This document shows positions 52,969 to 62,979 of a stretch of DNA of 64,000 nucleotides, in pieces. The position numbers and the translations under genes are program-made. The DNA comes from Nitratireductor arenosus (GTDB lineage: Bacteria; Pseudomonadota; Alphaproteobacteria; Rhizobiales; Rhizobiaceae): the NCBI RefSeq assembly GCF_009742725.1, contig NZ_WPHG01000004.1, positions 186,001-250,000 on the forward strand, written 5' to 3'. The notes under the pieces are model-generated. The model was not told the origin of the DNA and did no database searches. It saw only the letters and a list, made by a program, of their open reading frames with translations. Every line of letters starts with the position of its first letter. Positions within the stretch are counted from its first letter, which is position 1.

Positions 52969-53793
52969 TCAGCCCTTTTCGGACAAAAGCTGGTCCATGG
53001 CGCGCGACGGTTCGGCGCAGCCGGCCTCGCCGACAATGCGCGCCGGTACGCCGGCGACCGTTTTGTTGTTGGGCACCGAGGCCAGCACCACCGAGCCCGA
53101 CGCCACCTTGGTGCAATGGCCGATCTCGATATTGCCAAGCACCTTGGCGCCGGCGCCAAGCAGCACGCCACGGCGGATTTTGGGGTGTCGATCGCCGCCG
53201 GCCTTGCCTGTGCCGCCGAGCGTGACACCGTGCAGGATCGAGACATTATCCTCCACCACGGCGGTCTCGCCGATCACCAGCCCGGTGGCATGGTCGATGA
53301 AAATGCCCTTGCCGATACGAGCGGCCGGGTTGATGTCCGTCTGGAAAACTGAAGACGAGCGACTTTGCAGATAAAGCGCGAAGTCGCGGCGCCCCTGGGC
53401 AAACAGCCAATGGGCGAGCCTATGCGTTTGAAGAGCGTGGAAGCCCTTGAAATACAACACCGGCTCGACAAAGCGCCGGCAAGCCGGATCCCGGTCGTAA
53501 TAGGCCTGGATATCGACGCGCACGATCGCGCTCCATTCGGGGTCCGCATGGCGCATTTCGCGGAACGCCTGGCCGATCAGGGACGCGCCCAGATCGCCAT
53601 GGTCGAGCCGCTCGGCGACGCGATGGATGACGGCGTCCTCGAGAGTTTCCTGGTTCAGCACCGTGGAATACATGAAGGCTGCCAGCAGCGGATCCTGCTG
53701 GACCGCGTCGAGCGCTTCCTGGCGAACCGATTCCCAAATCGGGTCCACCGGCCGGATGTCGCTTGCGCGGGCGGGGTTGCGTGCCGTCATCAT
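52969..53793 (-). CDS. cysE: serine O-acetyltransferase
   Basis: The protein has the N-terminal helical SATase domain (DPIWESVRQEALDAVQQDPL, LNQETLEDAVIHRVAERLDH) and a C-terminal left-handed beta-helix with FQTDINPAARIGKGIFIDHA, the catalytic His and GVTLGGTGKAGGDRHPKI. It makes O-acetylserine for cysteine synthesis. Adjacent ATGs at 53793 and 53790 follow GGGAG. The C-terminal tail after the helix is relatively short. Confidence 0.95.
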   Translation of the reverse strand: MMTARNPARASDIRPVDPIWESVRQEALDAVQQDPLLAAFMYSTVLNQETLEDAVIHRVAERLDHGDLGASLIGQAFREMRHADPEWSAIVRVDIQAYYDRDPACRRFVEPVLYFKGFHALQTHRLAHWLFAQGRRDFALYLQSRSSSVFQTDINPAARIGKGIFIDHATGLVIGETAVVEDNVSILHGVTLGGTGKAGGDRHPKIRRGVLLGAGAKVLGNIEIGHCTKVASGSVVLASVPNNKTVAGVPARIVGEAGCAEPSRAMDQLLSEKG

Positions 53794-53902
53794 TTCGCTC
53801 CCTGAGCCGTGTCGTGTGTCGGCTTGCGGTCGAGGAGAACATACGTCAGAACGCAACGCCGTAGAACATCAATTTCCTCAACGCTTGTTCAATTGGATTG
53901 AA

Positions 53903-54709
53903 ATGGGCGAATTTCAAGGTCGAACGATACCTGAGCTTCGGATCGCGCAATCCGCCGATGGCGTCGTGACGATGACACTCGACCGGCCGGAAAAGAAAAA
54001 CGCCGTGACGCTTGCCATGTGGCGACAGATCGCGGCGACCGTCGACGCTCTCAATAAAGACGAAACGGCGCGCGTGATCGTGCTTTGCGGTGCCGGCACG
54101 GATTTCTGCGCCGGCGCCGATATCGGCGAGTTCGCCGAGCTGCGCCGCGACGCGGGCACCGCACGCGCCTACGAGGATGCCAATTCGGCCGCGTTCGCGG
54201 CGCTGCGTGCCTGCCGACTGCCGGTGATCGCCTCGATCTCAGGCGTGTGTTTCGGCGGCGGGTTCGGCCTGGCGGCGGCCTGCGACATCCGCCTCGGCGC
54301 CACGGGCGCCGTCTTTGCCGTGCCGGCGGCGCGGCTCGGCCTGGCGTATCCGGCCGATGCGATGGCCGACATCGTGGCTGCCTGCGGGCCGCAAATGGCC
54401 CGATATCTCAGCTTTTCCGGCGCGCGCCTGCCGGCCGAGGCCGCCCACGAAGCCGGCTTCCTGCTGGAACTCCTGACCGACAAAGCCGCGCTCGACGACC
54501 GCACCAACGAAATTGCGCGCGCCATCGCCGGCAACGCGCCGCTGTCCGTCGGTGCCTCCAAGGCCTCGATCCGCGCCGCGCTGAGCGGGCGCGACGACGA
54601 TCTGGCCCGCGCTAGGACGCTCGGCGACGCCACCTTCGACAGTGCCGACTATGCGGAAGGGCGCGCGGCATTTCTGGAACGGCGCCCGCCTCGCTTCATC
54701 GGTCGTTGA
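53903..54709 (+). CDS. enoyl-CoA hydratase/isomerase family protein
   Basis: The 268 residues have the crotonase fold: MTLDRPEKKNAVTLAMWRQI, the oxyanion segment GAGTDFCAGADIGEF (A-G-D) and GVCFGGGFGLAAACDIRLG near residue 115. Glu residues that act in hydratases are not obvious, so the reaction may be isomerase-type. The start at 53903 lies in a TTGAAAT-rich sequence. An MFS transporter gene follows on the same strand. Association with the right-hand aromatic operon is possible. Confidence 0.88.
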   Translation: MGEFQGRTIPELRIAQSADGVVTMTLDRPEKKNAVTLAMWRQIAATVDALNKDETARVIVLCGAGTDFCAGADIGEFAELRRDAGTARAYEDANSAAFAALRACRLPVIASISGVCFGGGFGLAAACDIRLGATGAVFAVPAARLGLAYPADAMADIVAACGPQMARYLSFSGARLPAEAAHEAGFLLELLTDKAALDDRTNEIARAIAGNAPLSVGASKASIRAALSGRDDDLARARTLGDATFDSADYAEGRAAFLERRPPRFIGR

Positions 54710-54832
54710 ACGAGCAGGCTGGACCACCAGACGGCGGGCCGTGGCGTTAGCAACTTGCATGATGCAGGACGCATGGTCCGGGCGCGCGCCGCCGCCGCCG
54801 GCACGATGCCGTCATTTAAGGACCCCGCCGCC

Positions 54833-56071
54833 ATGGCGACCAGCGCCACCGACACCGCGAATCAACCCGATGGCCGGCAATCCTGGTACCGGCTCGCGCT
54901 GTGCATGGTGCTGGGAACAATCGGCAGCGTCGGCATGTGGGCGATCGTCGTCGTGCTGCCCGCCGCCCAGATCGAATTCGGCGTCAACCGCGCCGACGCC
55001 TCGATCCCCTATACCGCGACCATGGTCGGGTTCGCGCTCGGCAATGTGGTCATCGGCCGCTTCGTCGACCGCATGGGCGTCGCCATCCCGATCGCGGCTG
55101 CGGTGGTGATGCTCGGCAGCGGCTTCCTGCTCGGCGCGGTGGCGTCCTCCGTGTGGCTGCTGGCCGCCGCCCAGGTGCTGGCCGGCTTCGGCGCGGCGGC
55201 CACGTTCGGGCCGATGATGGCCGACATTTCGCGCTGGTTCGTGCGCCGGCGCGGCATCGCGGTCGCGGCGGCCGCGTCAGGCAATTATATCGCCGGCGCG
55301 ATCTGGCCGTTTTTCCTGCAAACCGGCATGGAATATGATGGCTGGCGCTTCACCTACAGCGCTGTCGGGCTTTTCTGCCTGGCCACGATGTTGCCGCTCA
55401 CCCTTTTGTTGCGCGGCCGGGCGCCGGAATTCCGGCCCGGAAACACGCTCTCCGCGCCACCGCAACGCCGGGCCGCCGGACTGTCACCGCGTGCCCTGCA
55501 AGGCCTGTTGATCGTCGCCGGGCTCGGCTGCTGCGTGGCGATGTCGATGCCGCAGGTGCACATCGTCGCTTATTGCGTCGATCTGGGCTTCGGCCTGGCG
55601 CGCGGGGCGGAAATGCTGTCCCTGATGCTGGCGGCCGGCATCGTCAGCCGGCTCGCCTCCGGAGTGATCGCCGACCGCATCGGCGGGGTGAAGACGCTGC
55701 TGCTCGGCTCGGTGCTGCAGGCGATCGCCCTGATGTTCTACATCCCCTTCGACGGGCTCGCTTCGCTCTACATCGTATCGCTGATCTTCGGACTTTCGCA
55801 GGGCGGCATCGTGCCCAGCTACGCACTCATCGTGCGCGAGTATCTGCCGCCGCACGAGGCGGGCGAGCGCATCGGTATCGTCATCATGGCCACGATCGTC
55901 GGCATGGCGCTGGGCGGCTGGCTGTCGGGCTTCATCTACGACCTGACCGGCTCCTACCGCGCCGCATTCCTGAACGGAATCGCCTGGAACATGCTCAACA
56001 TCGCGGTGATGGCGTTCCTGCTGATGCGCACGCGCGCGCCGAAGGGCAAGGGTGGCGTGGTGCCTGCCTGA
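54833..56071 (+). CDS. MFS transporter, monocarboxylate/oxalate-formate antiporter-like
   Basis: The protein has 12 predicted membrane helices. Motif A-like segments are GNVVIGRFVDRMGVAIPI in the first half and RLASGVIADRIGGVKTLLLG in the second, where the OFA group places RxxSG-type loops. The C-terminus ends LLMRTRAPKGKGG. Substrate unknown; an aromatic or organic acid fits the neighbourhood. Starts at 54755, 54806 and 54833 are possible; 54833 is preferred because the transporter N-terminus begins there. Confidence 0.88.
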   Translation: MATSATDTANQPDGRQSWYRLALCMVLGTIGSVGMWAIVVVLPAAQIEFGVNRADASIPYTATMVGFALGNVVIGRFVDRMGVAIPIAAAVVMLGSGFLLGAVASSVWLLAAAQVLAGFGAAATFGPMMADISRWFVRRRGIAVAAAASGNYIAGAIWPFFLQTGMEYDGWRFTYSAVGLFCLATMLPLTLLLRGRAPEFRPGNTLSAPPQRRAAGLSPRALQGLLIVAGLGCCVAMSMPQVHIVAYCVDLGFGLARGAEMLSLMLAAGIVSRLASGVIADRIGGVKTLLLGSVLQAIALMFYIPFDGLASLYIVSLIFGLSQGGIVPSYALIVREYLPPHEAGERIGIVIMATIVGMALGGWLSGFIYDLTGSYRAAFLNGIAWNMLNIAVMAFLLMRTRAPKGKGGVVPA

Positions 56072-56123
56072 GCTGGGCGTGTCGCCCGCGCCCTTCGAAC
56101 CCGTGCAATCCCGGGTGTCGGCG

Positions 56124-56360
56124 TCAGAACGCCTTGAAGGTCAACGTGGTGAGGGTGCGGAAGATGCCGGGCACATTGGCGACGTTCTCGTCGATGAACT
56201 TGCCGATATCGACACCGTCCTCGACATAGACTTTCAGCAGCAGATCGTGGTCGCCGCTGGTGGAATACATCTCCGAGACGATCTCGCGCTCGAAGATCGC
56301 ATCGGCGACCTCGTAGGTCTTGCCGGGATAACACTGCACTTGCACGAAAACCGGTCTCAT
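56124..56360 (-). CDS. stand-alone Lrp/AsnC ligand-binding (RAM) domain protein
   Basis: The 78 residues (starting MRPVFVQVQCYPGKTYEVAD) match only the C-terminal ligand domain of Lrp/AsnC regulators, with GDHDLLLKVYVEDGVDIG and the C-terminal TLTTLTFKAF. There is no DNA-binding domain. Such proteins form octamers that bind amino acids. An ATG at 56369 is an alternative start. Confidence 0.9.
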   Translation of the reverse strand: MRPVFVQVQCYPGKTYEVADAIFEREIVSEMYSTSGDHDLLLKVYVEDGVDIGKFIDENVANVPGIFRTLTTLTFKAF

Positions 56361-56441
56361 CGTCCACAACCTATCTTTTCATGTCCGCTCGTCCGGACCC
56401 GCATGGAGCCCACGCTTCCGGGCGACCATCCGCCGCCGGCC

Positions 56442-57275
56442 TCACCCTGTCAACAAGGTTCGCGTCAAGGCATGGCCCGTCTCGGCTAGACCGTCGATGA
56501 CGTTGAAGTGGTGGCGGTCCGGCTCGACCACGCAGGCGGTCTCGGCGCCGCAGCCCGTCCAGGCATTAGCCAAAAGCGCGTTCTGGCGCAGGAACTCGGC
56601 GCGCTCGTTGCCGCCGACCCAGCAACAGATGCGCGCACCCGGCATCGGATCGAGCAGCGCCGGGCTTTGCGCGCGCGCCTCCTCGGCATCGATCCTCAAG
56701 TCGCCGTTCATGGCCGTGCGCATGATCGGGCGTAGATCGTGCACGCCGGAGATCGACACCACGTTGCGGATGCGGGCGCGCAGGTCGGGCGCAAGCGGCG
56801 AGGTCGCCGACACCATGCGGCTGACGAGATGGCCGCCGGCCGAATGCCCGGCGAGCATGACCGGCCCTTGCGTGCGCGCCGCCGCATGGGCGATCGCCAC
56901 ACCGACCTCGCCGACGATACCGGCGATGCTGATATGCGGGCAAAGCGTGTAGGAAGGCATGGCGACCGCATAGCCGCTTTCGACCGCGCCGGCCGCCAGA
57001 TGCGACCAGAAATTTTTGTCGAGCCGCAGCCAGAATCCGCCATGCACGAACACGACCAGCCCGGCGGCCTCGCCTTCGGGCAGAAACAGGTCGTAGCGGT
57101 TGCGCGGCGCCTCGCCATAGGGCTGGTCGAGATGGGCCCTGCCCTCGCCCGCCAGCCGCTCGCGGAAGGCCCGCGCCGGCTCCACCCAGGCATCGGGCCA
57201 ACGTTCGCCGCCGGCGATGTTGGACCCGTTGGCGTAAGCGTCGTTCCAGTCGTCCACATGGCGATAATTGGTCAC
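56442..57275 (-). CDS. alpha/beta hydrolase, arylformamidase-like
   Basis: The 277-residue protein has the oxyanion motif HGGFW at 78-82, the nucleophile elbow GHSAGGH with Ser145, and a RHHFNVID segment with the likely catalytic His, as in kynurenine formamidase-type enzymes. The start is a GTG at 57275 with AGGGAGGAGAG upstream; the ATG at 57359 lies in the promoter region. It is divergent from the 2-aminobenzoyl-CoA enzyme gene with 215 bp between starts. A role in releasing anthranilate from N-formyl or N-acyl anthranilate (or kynurenine) would feed that pathway; this is inferred from position. Confidence 0.88.
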   Translation of the reverse strand: MTNYRHVDDWNDAYANGSNIAGGERWPDAWVEPARAFRERLAGEGRAHLDQPYGEAPRNRYDLFLPEGEAAGLVVFVHGGFWLRLDKNFWSHLAAGAVESGYAVAMPSYTLCPHISIAGIVGEVGVAIAHAAARTQGPVMLAGHSAGGHLVSRMVSATSPLAPDLRARIRNVVSISGVHDLRPIMRTAMNGDLRIDAEEARAQSPALLDPMPGARICCWVGGNERAEFLRQNALLANAWTGCGAETACVVEPDRHHFNVIDGLAETGHALTRTLLTG

Positions 57276-57403
57276 GGCTCTCTCCTCCCTGGCCGGCCGG
57301 CGTGCGGTCCGACTTCGTTTCGCAGGCCAGCGGCCAGCTCGTTGCGCGTGTCGCGACATGGCGCGGCTTTGTCCAGCATTGTGCCAGAGTGCGGCCGGCG
57401 GCG

Positions 57404-57440
57404 AAATATTTCAACCTTGAAATTTCATGCTTGAAATATT
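57404..57440. promoter_or_regulatory. candidate MarR operator: two overlapping palindromes
   Basis: ATTTCAACCTTGAAAT (57408-57423) and ATTTCATGCTTGAAAT (57422-57437) share two bases and have the same half-site ATTTCA(A/T)/TTGAAAT. The outer arms AATATTTCAA and TTGAAATATT also pair over the whole region. It lies in the divergent promoter between the hydrolase and the 2-aminobenzoyl-CoA enzyme gene. The MarR protein at 60534 is the obvious candidate ligand. Confidence 0.7.
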
Positions 57441-57490
57441 GGCCGACCTTTGGCATGGTCTTGTCTGTCGCGCAGGGAGGAAAGCCCGAC

Positions 57491-59782
57491 ATGAAGATTG
57501 CCATTCTCGGCGGCGGCCCCGCAGGCCTTTATTTCGCGATCTCGATGAAGCTTCGCGACGCCGCCCACGACGTCACCGTATTCGAACGTAACCGGCCCGA
57601 CGACACGTTCGGCTGGGGCGTGGTGCTGTCCGACGAGACGCTCGACAATCTCGCCGCCAACGATGCCGCCAGTGCGGAAAAGATCCGCAAGCATTTCGCC
57701 TATTGGGACGACATCGCCGTGTTCTACCGCGGCACGCAGACCGTCTCCACCGGCCACGGTTTCTGCGGCATCGGGCGCATGCGGCTCCTGCAGCTGCTTC
57801 AGGAACGCGCCCGCGAACTCGGCGTCGATCTGCGCTTCGAGACCGAGGCCGAGGATCCGCAATATTACATGGATCGTTACGACCTCGTCGTTGCCTCGGA
57901 CGGGCTCAACTCCAAGGCGCGCACCGCGTTCGCCGACGTCTTCAAGCCCGACATCGACGTGCGCGCCTGCAAATTCGTCTGGCTCGGCACGCACCAGAAA
58001 TTCAACGACGCCTTCACCTTCATCTTCGAGGAGACCGACAAGGGCTGGGTATGGGCGCACGCCTACCAGTTCGACGACGACACGGCGACCTTCATCGTCG
58101 AGTGCTCGGAGGAGACCTGGGCGCGGTTCGGCTTCGGCGAGATGTCCAAGGAAGAGTCGATCGCAACCTGCGAGGCGATCTTCAAGGACCATCTCGGCGG
58201 CCATGCGCTGATCTCCAACGCCAACCATATCCGCGGATCGGCCTGGCTCAACTTCCCGCGCGTTTTGTGCGAACGCTGGTCGCACAAAAATCTGGCGCTG
58301 ATGGGGGATGCGGCGGCAAGCGCGCATTTTTCGATCGGCTCGGGCACCAAGCTGGCGCTGGAAAGCGCGATCGCACTCGCCGACTACGTCACCAGCGAAC
58401 CTGATCTGGAGTCAGCCTTTCGCAAGTACGAGGATGCGCGCCGGCTGGAAGTGCTGCGCCTGCAATCGGCGGCGAGGAACTCGCTGGAATGGTTCGAGGA
58501 GGTCGAGCGCTATCTCGATCTCAACCCGGTCCAGTTCAACTATTCGCTGCTGACGCGCTCGCAGCGCATCAGCCACGAAAATCTGCGCCTGCGCGACAAG
58601 GACTGGCTGGAAGGCGCCGAGCGCTGGTTCCACGGCCAGGCCGGCAACGACATCAACATCGCGCGCGCGCCGATGTTTGCGCCCTTCAAGCTGCGCGACA
58701 TGGCGCTGAAGAACCGCATCGTGGTCTCGCCGATGGCGCAGTACAAGGCCGTCGACGGCTGCCCGACCGACTGGCATTTCGCCCACTATGCCGAACGCGC
58801 CAAGGGCGGCGCCGGACTGATCTATATCGAGATGACCTGCGTCAGCCCCGAGGGCCGGATCACGCCGGGCTGTCCGGGCTTTTACGCCCCGGAACACGAG
58901 GCCGCATGGACCAGGCTGGTCGATTTCGTCCATGCCGAGACCGAGGCCAAAATCTGCGCCCAGATCGGCCATTCGGGCGCCAAAGGCTCGACCCAGCTCG
59001 GCTGGCAGGACATGGACGCGCCGCTGGAAACCGACAACTGGCCGCTACTGTCGGCCTCCGAGGTCGCCTGGTCACCGCAAAACGCCAGGCCGAAAGCGAT
59101 GGACCGCGCCGACATGGACATGGTGCGCGACCAGTTCGTGGCCGCCGCCGAAATGGCCGAGCGCTGCGGCTTCGACATGCTCGAACTGCACATGGCGCAC
59201 GGCTATCTGTTGTCGTCCTTCATCACCCCGCTGACCAATACGCGCAACGACGATTATGGCGGCTCGCTGGAAAACCGCATGCGCTACCCGCTGGAAGTCT
59301 ATCGCGCGGTGCGCGACGCTTGGCCCGACCACAAGCCGATCTCGGTGCGCATCTCGGCCAATGACTGGGTCGGCGAGGACGGCATCACCCCCCAGGACGC
59401 GGTCGAGATCGCCGGGCTGCTGCGGGAGGCCGGTGTTGACATTTGCGACGTGTCGGCCGGCCAGACCTCGATCCGCGCCAAGCCGGTCTACGGCCGCATG
59501 TTCCAGACGCCGTTTTCCGACCGGATCCGCAACGAGACCGGCATGGCGACGATGGCGGTCGGCAATATCTACGAGCCCGACCACGCCAACTCGATCCTGA
59601 TGGCCGGCCGCGCCGATCTGGTGTGTCTGGCCCGGCCGCATCTTACCGACCCCTATTGGACCCTGCACCAGGCCGCCGCGCTTGGCGACCGCGAAGTCAA
59701 GTGGCCCGATCCCTATCTGCCCGGCCGCGACCAGCTCTACCGCCTGGCCGAACGCCAGGACCAGATGACGGGCAAGGTGTGA
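57491..59782 (+). CDS. 2-aminobenzoyl-CoA monooxygenase/reductase-like fused flavoenzyme
   Basis: The 763 residues fuse two flavin modules. The first (about 1-400) is a class A monooxygenase with [31 protein letters not shown] and [20 protein letters not shown]. The second (about 400-763) is an Old Yellow Enzyme/NADH:flavin oxidoreductase with [40 protein letters not shown] and [20 protein letters not shown]. This architecture is known from aerobic CoA-dependent anthranilate degradation (Azoarcus evansii), where it hydroxylates and reduces the ring of 2-aminobenzoyl-CoA. A bifunctional salicylyl-CoA 5-hydroxylase is the main alternative. The full downstream operon supports the first reading. 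Confidence 0.92.
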   Translation: MKIAILGGGPAGLYFAISMKLRDAAHDVTVFERNRPDDTFGWGVVLSDETLDNLAANDAASAEKIRKHFAYWDDIAVFYRGTQTVSTGHGFCGIGRMRLLQLLQERARELGVDLRFETEAEDPQYYMDRYDLVVASDGLNSKARTAFADVFKPDIDVRACKFVWLGTHQKFNDAFTFIFEETDKGWVWAHAYQFDDDTATFIVECSEETWARFGFGEMSKEESIATCEAIFKDHLGGHALISNANHIRGSAWLNFPRVLCERWSHKNLALMGDAAASAHFSIGSGTKLALESAIALADYVTSEPDLESAFRKYEDARRLEVLRLQSAARNSLEWFEEVERYLDLNPVQFNYSLLTRSQRISHENLRLRDKDWLEGAERWFHGQAGNDINIARAPMFAPFKLRDMALKNRIVVSPMAQYKAVDGCPTDWHFAHYAERAKGGAGLIYIEMTCVSPEGRITPGCPGFYAPEHEAAWTRLVDFVHAETEAKICAQIGHSGAKGSTQLGWQDMDAPLETDNWPLLSASEVAWSPQNARPKAMDRADMDMVRDQFVAAAEMAERCGFDMLELHMAHGYLLSSFITPLTNTRNDDYGGSLENRMRYPLEVYRAVRDAWPDHKPISVRISANDWVGEDGITPQDAVEIAGLLREAGVDICDVSAGQTSIRAKPVYGRMFQTPFSDRIRNETGMATMAVGNIYEPDHANSILMAGRADLVCLARPHLTDPYWTLHQAAALGDREVKWPDPYLPGRDQLYRLAERQDQMTGKV

Positions 59783-59784
59783 CG

Positions 59785-60540
59785 ATGGGCACGCGCCACG
59801 CGCTGGTCACCGGCGGCGGCTCCGGGGTGGGCAAGGCGATCGCACTTGCGCTCGCCGAGGCCGGCATCGAGGTGACGATCTGCGGCCGGCGCCAACAGAG
59901 CCTCGACACGGTCGCGCAGTCCAACCGGCGCATTCACGGCGTCAGCGCCGACGTGACCGACGAAGCCTCGGTCAAGGCCCTCTACGAAACCGCGGCAGCC
60001 GCGCGCGGGGCCTTCGACATCGTGGTCGCCAATGCCGGCATGTCGGGCAGCGCGCCGGCCCACAAGACCACGCTCGGCGATTGGCAACGCACGCTCGACG
60101 TCAATCTGACGGGCGCCTTCCTGACCGTGCGGCCGGCGCTGGCCGGTATGCTGGAGCGCAAGCGCGGCCACATCGTCTTCGTCGCCTCGACCGCCGGCCT
60201 GAAGGGCTATGCCTATGTCGCGCCCTATGTCGCGGCCAAGCACGGCGTTGTCGGGCTGATGCGGGCTCTGGCGTGCGAGACCGCCAAGTCGGGTGTGACC
60301 GTGAACGCGGTGTGTCCGGGTTTTACCGAGACCGAGATGCTGGACGGCTCGATCGCCCGGATCGTCGAAAAGACCGGGCGCAGCGCGTCGGAAGCGCGCG
60401 CCATGCTTGCCGCGACCAATCCGCAAGGCCGGCTGATCGAACCCGACGAGGTCGCCGCCACCGTTTTGTGGCTTGCCGGCGAGAACGCGCGCTCGATCAC
60501 CGGGCAGGCGATCTCCGTGTCGGGAGGCGAGACATGGTGA
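59785..60540 (+). CDS. short-chain dehydrogenase/reductase
   Basis: The 251-residue protein has TGGGSGVGKAIALALAEAG (cofactor loop), the catalytic YVAAK with Tyr and Lys, a Ser about 13 residues before it, and the VCPGFTETEM segment. The N-terminal loop and Arg at the end of strand 2 suggest NADP(H) or NAD(H). It starts two bases after the monooxygenase/reductase. In the anthraniloyl-CoA pathway it could oxidise a 3-hydroxyacyl-CoA or a ring intermediate. Its stop overlaps marR. Confidence 0.92.
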   Translation: MGTRHALVTGGGSGVGKAIALALAEAGIEVTICGRRQQSLDTVAQSNRRIHGVSADVTDEASVKALYETAAAARGAFDIVVANAGMSGSAPAHKTTLGDWQRTLDVNLTGAFLTVRPALAGMLERKRGHIVFVASTAGLKGYAYVAPYVAAKHGVVGLMRALACETAKSGVTVNAVCPGFTETEMLDGSIARIVEKTGRSASEARAMLAATNPQGRLIEPDEVAATVLWLAGENARSITGQAISVSGGETW

Positions 60541-61006
60541 GCGGCCTGGTCGCGACCATCGATCACCGGTCGGGCAACAAGGAGCGGCTGCTCCTGTGGA
60601 TCCGGCTGCTGCGCGCTTCGCGCATGATCGAAAGCGAGCTGCGGGAACGGTTGAAGCGCGATTTCAACTCGACGCTGCCGCGTTTCGACGTGATGGCCGC
60701 GCTTTTCCGCGCGCCCGAGGGCATGCTGATGAGCGACCTGTCGCGCTTTCTGCTGGTGTCGAACGGCAACGTGACCGGTATTGTCGACAGGCTGGTGTCG
60801 GACGGCTTCGTCAGCCGTGCGCGCCGCGACGGCGACCGCCGCACCTCGATCGTGACCCTGACCGAGCAGGGGCGCGAAGAATTCCAGCGCATGGCGCGGG
60901 TCCACGAGGACTGGATCGGCGACCTGCTCGGCGACGTCGACGAAGCCGACGCCAAACGGCTTTCGACCATGCTTAAATCGTTCCGCAGCAATTGGGAGGG
61001 CGAGAC

Positions 61007-61010
<4 letters not shown>
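60534..61010 (+). CDS. MarR-family transcriptional regulator
   Basis: The 158 residues have the winged-helix MarR domain: [40 protein letters not shown] (recognition helix) and the wing [20 protein letters not shown]. It overlaps the end of the SDR gene by seven bases and is translated with the operon, so it is autoregulated. Aromatic-CoA thioesters commonly relieve MarR repression of such operons; the tandem palindrome at 57404 is its likely site. Confidence 0.94.
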
Positions 61011-61818
<808 letters not shown>

Positions 61819-61819
<1 letters not shown>

Positions 61820-62961
61820 TGGCTGACCGCAGCTTCCTGTCCTGGCCGTTTTTCGAGGACCGCCACCGCGACCATGCCGAACGGCTGGAAGCCTGGTGCA
61901 CCCGAAACTTGCCGGTCGCGCATGACGATGTCGACCAGGCCTGTCGCGAGCTTGTCGCCAGCCTCGGTCGCGGCGGCTGGCTCGAGCCGACGGCGGTCGA
62001 TCCCGCCGCACCCGGCCCACTCGACGTACGCACGCTGTGTCTGACCCGCGAGACGCTGGCCCGCCATGACGGGCTCGCCGATTTCGCCTTCGCCATGCAG
62101 GGGCTCGGCACCGGCGCGATCAGCCTGTTCGGTTCACCGCAGCAACGCGAATGGCTGGAAAAGACCCGGCGCGGCGCGGCGATTTCGGCCTTCGCGCTGT
62201 CGGAACCGCGCTCGGGCTCCGATGTTGCCAATATGGATATGAGCGCGACGCGCGACGGCGACGACTACGTGCTTTCGGGCGAAAAGACCTGGATTTCGAA
62301 TGGCGGCATCGCAGACGTCTATACGGTGTTCGCCCGCACCGGCGAGGCGCCAGGCGCCAAAGGCATCTCCTGCTTCCTGGTGCCGGCCGACACGTCAGGC
62401 CTTAATGTCGCCGAGCGGATCGAAGTGGTCGCGCCGCACCCGCTTGCACGACTTTCTTTCGACGATGTGCGCGTGCCGGCGAGCGCGATGATCGGCAAGC
62501 CCGGCGAGGGATTCCGCATCGCCATGTCGGTGCTCGACGTCTTTCGCTCCACGGTCGGCGCGGCAGCACTCGGCTTTGCCCGCCGTGCGCTTGACGAAAG
62601 CCTGGCGCGGGCCGGCGGCCGGGAATTGTTCGGGGCGCCGCTGTTCGACCTGCAAATGGTGCAGGGTCACCTCGCCGACATGGCGCTCGACGTCGACGCC
62701 GCCGCGCTGCTCGTCTACCGCGCCGCCTGGACCAAGGATTCCGGCGCGCCGCGCGTCACCCGCGAGGCGGCGATGGCCAAACTCTACGCCACCGACCGGG
62801 CGCAAGCCGTGATCGACAAGGCGGTGCAGCTCCATGGCGGCGACGGCGTGCGCCGGGGTCACATCGTGGAGAGCCTTTACCGGGAGATCAGGGCGCTCAG
62901 GATCTATGAAGGTGCCTCGGACGTGCAAAAAATCGTCATCGCCCGGCAGATTGCGAACTAA
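61819..62961 (+). CDS. acyl-CoA dehydrogenase
   Basis: The 380 residues follow the family pattern: N-terminal helical domain, [20 protein letters not shown] (FAD/substrate region), [18 protein letters not shown], and a C-terminal [20 protein letters not shown] with the terminal [17 protein letters not shown]. The ATG overlaps the hydratase stop by one base. It oxidises an acyl-CoA intermediate of the ring-opened product, electrons passing to ETF. Confidence 0.93.
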
Positions 62962-62979
62962 ACCAGCAGGGGAAAAACA

